From Clostridiales bacterium (GTDB lineage Bacteria; Bacillota; Clostridia; Christensenellales; Aristaeellaceae): a stretch of 48,734 bases of DNA. Of this stretch, positions 43,650 to 48,734 are shown piece after piece. The stretch lies in the NCBI GenBank assembly GCA_015056145.1, contig SVGY01000019.1, positions 1-48,734 of the forward strand, given 5' to 3'. Position 1 is the first letter of the stretch. Every line of letters starts with the position of its first letter. The notes under the pieces were generated by a model. The model worked only from the letters and a program-made list of their open reading frames with translations. It was not told the DNA's origin and made no database searches. The translations under genes were made by a program, and so were the position numbers.

Positions 43650-43990
43650 TGCTTTCTTTTGCTTGCTTTTGGAACATAATTTGTGGGCTGAGGGGTGAGA
43701 TAGAAGTCATAGGTTCCGCCATTTTTGATGAGGTAACCCTTGACGAGCATTTCCTCCACGGCGCGGCGATAGGTGCTGTCTGATACGCCTGTTGCCTGCT
43801 GAAATGCGGCAGAACTGAGTCCAAACCGATAGCCGTCCATATTGCCGCTGAGATACAGGTAAAGACCGAATGTGCCGCGGGTTAAATCAGCAAAAGCGTG
43901 CAGCCATTCGTCCTTGCCGATTTGGAGGAAATCCTGATAATATTTGTCCTTGTGAATAGTAATCATTTTTTGATTTGGATATGTTGCCAT
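43634..43990 (-). CDS. Winged-helix DNA-binding protein (replication-initiator-like)
   Basis: 118 aa from the ATG at 43990, ten bases after AAAGGAG; an ATG two codons earlier is too close to the site. Residues about 35-95 (LTRGTFGLYLYLSG, then SSAAFQQATGVSDSTYRRAVEEMLVKGYL) have the helix-turn-helix and wing pattern found in small plasmid/phage replication and DnaD-like proteins, where the first part reads LSPNAFKLYLYL. Could also be a transcription regulator. It has a near-consensus promoter with a 130-base leader. Confidence 0.65.
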   Translation of the reverse strand: MATYPNQKMITIHKDKYYQDFLQIGKDEWLHAFADLTRGTFGLYLYLSGNMDGYRFGLSSAAFQQATGVSDSTYRRAVEEMLVKGYLIKNGGTYDFYLTPQPTNYVPKASKRKQAQGN

Positions 43991-44114
43991 AAACATTATT
44001 CTCCTTTCATTTTTCAAACAAATGACAAACAGAAAAAACACCGTCCATCACAGATGAACAGCAATCGTGGCAAAACCTGCTGATTGTGTCTGTATTTTTG
44101 GAAGATGCTCTCTC

Positions 44115-44160
44115 ATTTGCTATATATATTATACTGCAAATTTATAATTTTAGCAAATTT
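44115..44160. promoter_or_regulatory. Dyad and direct repeats over the winged-helix gene promoter
   Basis: ATTTGC (44115-44120) and GCAAAT (44136-44141) form a dyad around the -10 box, and GCAAATTT recurs at 44136 and 44153, 17 bases apart. Likely operator sites; an autoregulatory loop is plausible. Confidence 0.4.
44128..44156 (-). promoter_or_regulatory. Promoter of the winged-helix gene
   Basis: Minus-strand TTGCTA (44151-44156), 17-base spacer, perfect TATAAT (44128-44133). Confidence 0.75.
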
Positions 44161-44239
44161 ACATCGGAGCAAAAATTTCATCGGTACAATTTTCGCCATG
44201 AAGCTTTGCGAAAAAATCGCAACTTCTTGGGAGCTTGTG

Positions 44240-44268
44240 TTGCACCATATGAAAAAAACTACTATAAT
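44240..44268 (+). promoter_or_regulatory. Promoter of the HTH-hsdMS operon
   Basis: TTGCAC (44240-44245), 17-base spacer, TATAAT (44263-44268). The start of transcription is predicted near 44275, within the dyad at 44273-44287. Confidence 0.75.
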
Positions 44269-44272
44269 CATA

Positions 44273-44287
44273 TGTAAATACTTTACA
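44273..44287. promoter_or_regulatory. Operator TGTAAA-TAC-TTTACA before the HTH gene
   Basis: Perfect inverted repeat with a 3-base centre, between the -10 box and the ribosome site. CATATG also occurs on both sides of the -10 (44246-44251 and 44269-44274). Best explained as the binding site of the HTH protein encoded just downstream. Confidence 0.55.
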
Positions 44288-44304
44288 CATATCGGAGGGC
44301 GCCC

Positions 44305-44532
44305 ATGGTCAGCTATAAACCGCTGTTCAGGTACTGTCTGGAACACGATATCTCTCGGGCGGAATGCCGCCGCATATGCGGCATCTCCCCCAACACATGG
44401 ACAAAAATCAATCGGAACGAGGAAGTCAGCATGAGCATACTCAACAAGATATGCGAAGGGCTGGGGCTTACCTATGGGGATATTATGGAGTACATTCCCA
44501 CCACCAACGAAAGCGAGGCACTACAAGCATGA
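44305..44532 (+). CDS. Cro/CI-type HTH regulator of the restriction-modification operon
   Basis: 75 aa. A compact helix-turn-helix of the Xre/HTH_26 type: SRAECRRICGISPNTWTKI gives the turn (residues about 17-35), then VSMSILNKICEGLGLTYGDIMEY, the usual last helices. GGAGG precedes the ATG. Its stop overlaps the hsdM start as ATGA, so translation is coupled. Likely controls its own operon through the dyad at 44273-44287, as controller proteins of R-M systems do to delay restriction. Confidence 0.85.
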   Translation: MVSYKPLFRYCLEHDISRAECRRICGISPNTWTKINRNEEVSMSILNKICEGLGLTYGDIMEYIPTTNESEALQA

Positions 44533-46358
44533 GCAATATTTCCAACGTAGGCGTAAATATCGCCGAAAAAGCAACCCTGATCTGGAACGTGGCAGACATG
44601 CTGCGCGGCCCGTTCAAGCCGCATGAATATGGTCTGGTCATTCTGCCCATGACGGTGGTCAAGCGTTTCCATGACTGCCTGCTGCCCACCCATGCCAAGG
44701 TGCTGGAGACTTATGAAAAAATGAAACATCTGCAAGTGGTGGATGGCTTCCTTACCCGCGCATCCGGCTACCAGTTCTACAACACCTCCCGCTATACCTT
44801 TGAGACCCTTCTGGCCGACCCGGAGAACATCGAGGCCAACTTCCGCGATTATCTGGCGGGCTTCTCTGCCAACGTGCAGGACGTGCTGGCTAAGTTTGAG
44901 TTCGATAACATCATCAAGCGTATGGTGGAGAGCAACACGCTCTATCTGGTCATCAAGGAATTCAACTCCCCCAAGGGCTATCTTGGGCCTGACAAAATTT
45001 CTGCCGTGGACTGCGGCTATGTGTTTGAAGATCTTGTTCGCCGCTTCAATGAAAGCTACGGCGAAGAGGCCGGAGCCCACTTCACCTCCCGCGATATCAT
45101 CTACCTGATGACCGACATCCTGCTGGCGGACACCCACTTCGACGGCCAGAACATCACGGTGTATGACATGGCGATGGGCACTTCTCAGATGCTGAGTTGC
45201 ATGGAAGAGCGCATCCACGCGCTGGATGAGGATGCCACCGTCACCTGCTTTGGGCAGGAGTTCAACCCGTCCACCTTCGCCATTGCCAAGGCGGATATGA
45301 TGATCCGCGGCGGCGACCCCAACAACATGCGGTTCGGCGACACGCTCAGCGAAGACCAGTTCAGCGGCTACACCTTCGACCGCATCATCTCCAACCCGCC
45401 CTTCGGCATCGACTGGAAGCGCGAGCAGAAGGCGGTGGAGGCCGAAGCCAAGCTGGGCGAGAATGGCCGCTTTGCGCCGGGTCTGCCCAAGATTTCCGAT
45501 GGTCAGCAGTTGTTTGTATTGAATGGTCTGGCAAAACTGGCGGAGGACGGCAAGATGGCCATCGTCCAGAACGGCTCTCCGCTGTTCAGCGGCGATGCGG
45601 GTTCCGGCCCCTCCAACATCCGCCAGTACATTCTGGAAAACGACTGGCTGGACGCCATCATCCAACTTTCCACCGACCAGTTCATGAACACTGGCATCAG
45701 CACCTACATCTGGGTCTTGAGCAAGTCCAAGCCCTCCTACCGCGCGGGCAAGGTGCAGTTGATTGACGCCTCCCATTGCTACGAGCCGCGCCGCAAGTCC
45801 ATCGGCACCAAGCGCAACGACATCACCGACCGCTGCCGCGACCTGATCGTGAAGGCCTACGGCGAGTTTTACGCTGGCGTCTTCGGCGACAAGCCCACAT
45901 TCGTGGGTTCTTCTCGACAAGCGGGTACCAACCCCAACGCCGCTCACGAAGACGACAACGTTGCCCCCGGCATGAGAGGTGTGTACTGCGAGAGCAAGAT
46001 TTTCGACACCGCCGAATTCGGCTACAGCAAAATCGTGGTAGAGCGTCCGCTGCTGGACGAAACGGGCAAGCCGGTGCTGAAGAAGGGCAAGCCCGTGGCC
46101 GACGCCTCCCGCCGGGATACGGAGAACGTGCCGCTGACCGAGGACATTGACGCATACTTTGCCCGCGAGGTGCTGCCCTACGCGCCGGATGCGTGGATTG
46201 ACCGCAGCAAGACCAAAGTGGGCTACGAAATCCCCATGACCCGCTATTTCTACCAGTATCAGCAGCCGGAAGCCTCCGACGCCATCCTGACGCGCATCAT
46301 CGGGCTGGAAAACGAGATTGCGGCGTCCCTGCAGAACCTGTTTAGCAAGGAGGGTTGA
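44529..46358 (+). CDS. hsdM: Type I restriction-modification DNA methyltransferase subunit
   Basis: 609 aa from the ATG at 44529. An N-terminal HsdM helical domain (NIAEKATLIWNVADMLRG start) is followed by the adenine methylase core: motif IV N289-P-P-F292 and a SAM-loop motif at D213-M-A-M-G-T-S-Q220. The latter departs from the usual D-P-A-C-G-T/S-G-G, an odd point also seen, as far as I recall, in a clostridial/streptococcal HsdM subgroup. It methylates adenine in the bipartite site chosen by HsdS. Its stop overlaps no coding start, but hsdS begins two bases later. Confidence 0.93.
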   Translation: MSNISNVGVNIAEKATLIWNVADMLRGPFKPHEYGLVILPMTVVKRFHDCLLPTHAKVLETYEKMKHLQVVDGFLTRASGYQFYNTSRYTFETLLADPENIEANFRDYLAGFSANVQDVLAKFEFDNIIKRMVESNTLYLVIKEFNSPKGYLGPDKISAVDCGYVFEDLVRRFNESYGEEAGAHFTSRDIIYLMTDILLADTHFDGQNITVYDMAMGTSQMLSCMEERIHALDEDATVTCFGQEFNPSTFAIAKADMMIRGGDPNNMRFGDTLSEDQFSGYTFDRIISNPPFGIDWKREQKAVEAEAKLGENGRFAPGLPKISDGQQLFVLNGLAKLAEDGKMAIVQNGSPLFSGDAGSGPSNIRQYILENDWLDAIIQLSTDQFMNTGISTYIWVLSKSKPSYRAGKVQLIDASHCYEPRRKSIGTKRNDITDRCRDLIVKAYGEFYAGVFGDKPTFVGSSRQAGTNPNAAHEDDNVAPGMRGVYCESKIFDTAEFGYSKIVVERPLLDETGKPVLKKGKPVADASRRDTENVPLTEDIDAYFAREVLPYAPDAWIDRSKTKVGYEIPMTRYFYQYQQPEASDAILTRIIGLENEIAASLQNLFSKEG

Positions 46359-46360
46359 AC

Positions 46361-48271
46361 ATGGCACGGCAGATGAAAGACTCTGGGATTGAGTGGATTG
46401 GGGAGATACCGGAGACGTGGGAGATTCGCAAGCACAAAACACTGTTTGATTGCTCCAAAGAGATTGTTGGAGAAGCCTCGGCAATCACGCAGTTGCTTTC
46501 CTTAACGACTCATGGCATCAGAAAAAAAGGACAAGAAGTGAGTGCAGGTAAGGTTCCTGAGTCGTTTGACACATACCAGACTGTGGCACCCGATGACATA
46601 GTTATGTGTCTGTTTGATTTGGACTGTTCTGCGGTGTTTTCCGGAATCAGTCCGTATCAAGGAATGATTTCACCTGCCTACAAGGTTCTCAAATGTAAAG
46701 GTGAAATAATTCCGCTGTTTGCAGACTACTGGTTCAAATTCGTTTTCGACGGGCGAAAGTATCGAACATATGCAAAGAATCTTCGCTACACATTAACATA
46801 CGACGAATTTGCAATGTTGTCGTTGGCTTTACCTTCCTTGGTAGAACAAGGTCGCATCGCCGCCTTCCTTGACCGCAAGTGTGCCGAGATTGACGCTGTC
46901 ATCGAGCGCACCAAGGTCACCATTGAGGAATACAAGAAGCTCAAACAGGCGGTCATCACCGAGGCTGTCACCAAGGGCGTGTGCGGCCCAAGGCCCATGA
47001 AGGATTCCGGTATTGAGTGGATTGGGGAGATTCCGGAGGGGTGGACTACCGCTATTCTAAAGTACTCTATTCGCTGGAAGAGCGAAAAAGGGCAACCCGA
47101 TGCCACTGTTCTTTCACTTTATAGAGATTATGGTGTTGTCCCCAAGGATAGCAGAGATGATAACCACAATGTTACTTCTCTTGACACCTCTACTTACAAG
47201 GTGGTTTCTGTTGGTGATTTTGTTATAAACAAGATGAAAGCATGGCAAGGCTCAATGGCTGTATCTGACTATGCAGGTATTGTCAGTCCCGCATATCATG
47301 TGTGCGAGATTACAAATCCCACTCTCAACAAGCGGTATCTCCATCATCTGCTTAGAAATCACTTGTATATTCCTGAATATACCCGCTTGTCTACCGGCAT
47401 GAGAATTGGTCAGTGGGATTTGGGATTTGATGACTTCAAGAATCTTCCGTTTATCATTCCTCCGATTGATGAGCAGGCAGAAATTGTCGAGTATATTGAA
47501 AATGGCCTGTCGCAATACGACACCCTCATCGCCAAGAAAACCGCCCTGCTCACCGAGCTGGAAACCTACAAAAAGTCCCTCATTTACGAGTATGTTACTG
47601 GAAAAAAAGAATGTCTTGAGGGTATTGCGCATGTAGCTGCCGCAAATGAATATCCCTATTTCCCGGCAACTGTTAATGCGCGGAATTCCCGTTTTGCGCA
47701 GGCCGTGCTGATGTCCAAGATATTAGATATTCATGGGAAAGGTATAGGCCGTGTAAAACTGGAAAAGATGCTGTACACCATTGAAACAAGCATTGGTTTC
47801 GATTTTGATACGGAATATGTCCGCGAAATTGCCGGGCCTCTGCACGAATCCGTCTACAAGTGTGAAGGCATCATCAGTCGCAAAAACAAATGGTATCAGC
47901 TGCATAAATCTCAATATGGTGTTTCCTATATTCCCACGAAGAATGTAGAGGGATATCGTTCTTATTACGACAGATATTTCTCTGCGTATAATGCAGAAGT
48001 TGAGCGTATTATCAACATCTTCAAACCTTATAGCACTGACCAAGCCGAAGTGGTAGCGACGTTATTTGCGGCATGGAATGATGCGATTATCGAAGGGAAA
48101 CCTTTCACAGATGAAAGCATTGTCGATGATGTGCTGAATAACTGGCATGATAAAAAAAAGCGTTTTGCAAAGGAAGTCTGGCTTCGTGCAATGGCACAAA
48201 TGAAACAAAATAATATTGTTCCTAAAGGATATGGCAAACGAACTGTTCTCAAAAAGGAGTGTAATTCATGA
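46361..48271 (+). CDS. hsdS: Type I restriction-modification specificity subunit with C-terminal extension
   Basis: 636 aa from the ATG at 46361 after AAGGAGGG; usual HsdS is about 400. Two target-recognition halves each open with MKDSGIEWIGEIPE (residues 5-18 and 213-226) and end in a spacer helix (KKLKQAVITEAVTKGV; TYKKSLIYEYVTGKKE). The halves set the two parts of the DNA site. Residues about 420-636 are an added domain: a KLEKMLYTIE helix, a REIAGPLHESVYK motif and a NKWYQL strand. This loosely recalls Panacea/SocA-like antitoxin domains (inference, low certainty). The stop overlaps the next gene by ATGA. Confidence 0.9.
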   Translation: MARQMKDSGIEWIGEIPETWEIRKHKTLFDCSKEIVGEASAITQLLSLTTHGIRKKGQEVSAGKVPESFDTYQTVAPDDIVMCLFDLDCSAVFSGISPYQGMISPAYKVLKCKGEIIPLFADYWFKFVFDGRKYRTYAKNLRYTLTYDEFAMLSLALPSLVEQGRIAAFLDRKCAEIDAVIERTKVTIEEYKKLKQAVITEAVTKGVCGPRPMKDSGIEWIGEIPEGWTTAILKYSIRWKSEKGQPDATVLSLYRDYGVVPKDSRDDNHNVTSLDTSTYKVVSVGDFVINKMKAWQGSMAVSDYAGIVSPAYHVCEITNPTLNKRYLHHLLRNHLYIPEYTRLSTGMRIGQWDLGFDDFKNLPFIIPPIDEQAEIVEYIENGLSQYDTLIAKKTALLTELETYKKSLIYEYVTGKKECLEGIAHVAAANEYPYFPATVNARNSRFAQAVLMSKILDIHGKGIGRVKLEKMLYTIETSIGFDFDTEYVREIAGPLHESVYKCEGIISRKNKWYQLHKSQYGVSYIPTKNVEGYRSYYDRYFSAYNAEVERIINIFKPYSTDQAEVVATLFAAWNDAIIEGKPFTDESIVDDVLNNWHDKKKRFAKEVWLRAMAQMKQNNIVPKGYGKRTVLKKECNS

Positions 48272-48483
48272 ATCCGTTCAACCAAATGTTCAATGATACA
48301 TATATTCATCAGCAGGCAACACGAGCACATGAACAGCAAATTGAAAACGTACTAAATAGTGCTCATAAACTGAAAGAATTTCTCGACAGCACTGAAGATA
48401 TCAAACCTGAATATCGCCAAGAAGCATCGATTGCTTTCTGCTCAATTCTTGCTGACTATTTGAAAAAGCACGGTCAACTTTAA
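48268..48483 (+). CDS. Small protein between hsdS and hsdR
   Basis: 71 aa, predicted as two helices rich in Gln, Glu and His. It starts inside the hsdS stop (ATGA), so it is translationally coupled. Not recognised. The place suggests an accessory of the R-M complex, perhaps a restriction-control or assembly factor. Confidence 0.65.
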   Translation: MNPFNQMFNDTYIHQQATRAHEQQIENVLNSAHKLKEFLDSTEDIKPEYRQEASIAFCSILADYLKKHGQL

Positions 48484-48502
48484 TTCATTGGAGAATTTAT
48501 CT

Positions 48503-48734
48503 ATGATTACATCCGAAAAACGCTTCGAACAGGACATAGAATCCTTCCTGCTTTCCCCGCAGGGCGGCTACACCCACACCACCGACGTGTACGACCCCGC
48601 GGTAGGTCTTTACACCGATACGCTCATCGGCTTCATCAAGGCCACCCAGCCGCGCGAATGGGCGCGCTTTGAAGGCATGTGCCAGAGCGATCCTGTCAAA
48701 AAGTTCTGCCTTGCTTTCAATAATGCCTGCGATA
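48503..48734 (+). CDS. hsdR: Type I restriction endonuclease subunit R, N-terminus (runs off window)
   Basis: The 77 codons in view read MITSEKRFEQDIESFLL, then GGYTHTT, DTLIGFIKATQ and a W-A-R-F-E motif, the N-terminal pattern of HsdR of this subgroup. The nuclease and helicase motifs lie beyond the right edge. TTGGAGA precedes the ATG. HsdR cuts DNA away from unmethylated sites after ATP-driven translocation. Confidence 0.85.
   Translation, partial: MITSEKRFEQDIESFLLSPQGGYTHTTDVYDPAVGLYTDTLIGFIKATQPREWARFEGMCQSDPVKKFCLAFNNACD

Overview
The window looks like a chromosomal segment of a moderately GC-rich member of the Bacillota, most likely class Clostridia. Shine-Dalgarno sites are strong (AAGGAGG type), both tRNA genes encode their CCA, sigma-A promoters are near consensus, and housekeeping genes (ruvC-ruvA-ruvB-queA) are arranged as in Clostridia. 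Names are assigned by reading motifs only; no database search was possible.

Region 1 (1-24250) is the most interesting part. After the tail of an IS3-type transposase comes a nine-gene co-directional operon of about 24 kb. It holds: an exported, membrane-anchored von Willebrand A (vWA) protein with beta-sandwich-like repeats; two tandem, very large (about 1200 aa) tubulin/FtsZ-like proteins; an 821-aa protein of unknown function; a zinc-ribbon protein with a full P-loop GTPase core; a 1060-aa protein whose N-terminus resembles the GTPase-associated GAP1-N domain; a four-helix membrane protein; a second large exported vWA-like anchored protein with a Glu/Ala/Pro repeat stalk; and a vWA membrane protein. 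It ends at a clear intrinsic terminator. Four of the nine proteins carry phenylalanine-glycine/asparagine/serine-rich low-complexity segments. I read this as an envelope-spanning assembly with a cytoskeletal tubulin-like core, a GTPase switch and cell-surface adhesive or sensing arms. Related tubulin-like and vWA/GTPase/GAP1 neighbourhoods have been predicted by comparative genomics as membrane-remodelling or biological-conflict systems. This nine-gene version, with two unlike tubulins, is the best candidate here for an uncharacterised system.

Region 2 (24250-40140) is ordinary chromosome: a FGGY sugar kinase and L-ribulose-5-phosphate 4-epimerase pair; a Nudix hydrolase; a DUF1846 protein; a nitroreductase with a palindromic operator; small zinc-ribbon and membrane proteins; a minus-strand cluster ruvC, ruvA, ruvB, methyltransferase, acetyltransferase, TfoX-like, queA; tRNA-Leu(GAG) behind a perfect consensus promoter; a small exported protein and a serine hydrolase; and a cyclic-di-GMP phosphodiesterase (EAL) fused to a beta-solenoid-like domain.

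Region 3 (40140 to the right edge) is an integrated element in tRNA-Arg(CCG). A tyrosine integrase lies just downstream of the tRNA, flanked by repeated TTGTCACA boxes. Next come three tandem paralogous small genes, a winged-helix protein beside short AT-rich iterons, and a cargo operon: an HTH regulator with its own promoter and operator, type I modification subunit hsdM, specificity subunit hsdS with an unusual C-terminal extension, a 71-aa ORF, and the beginning of hsdR, which runs off the window. The right end of the element is not in view.
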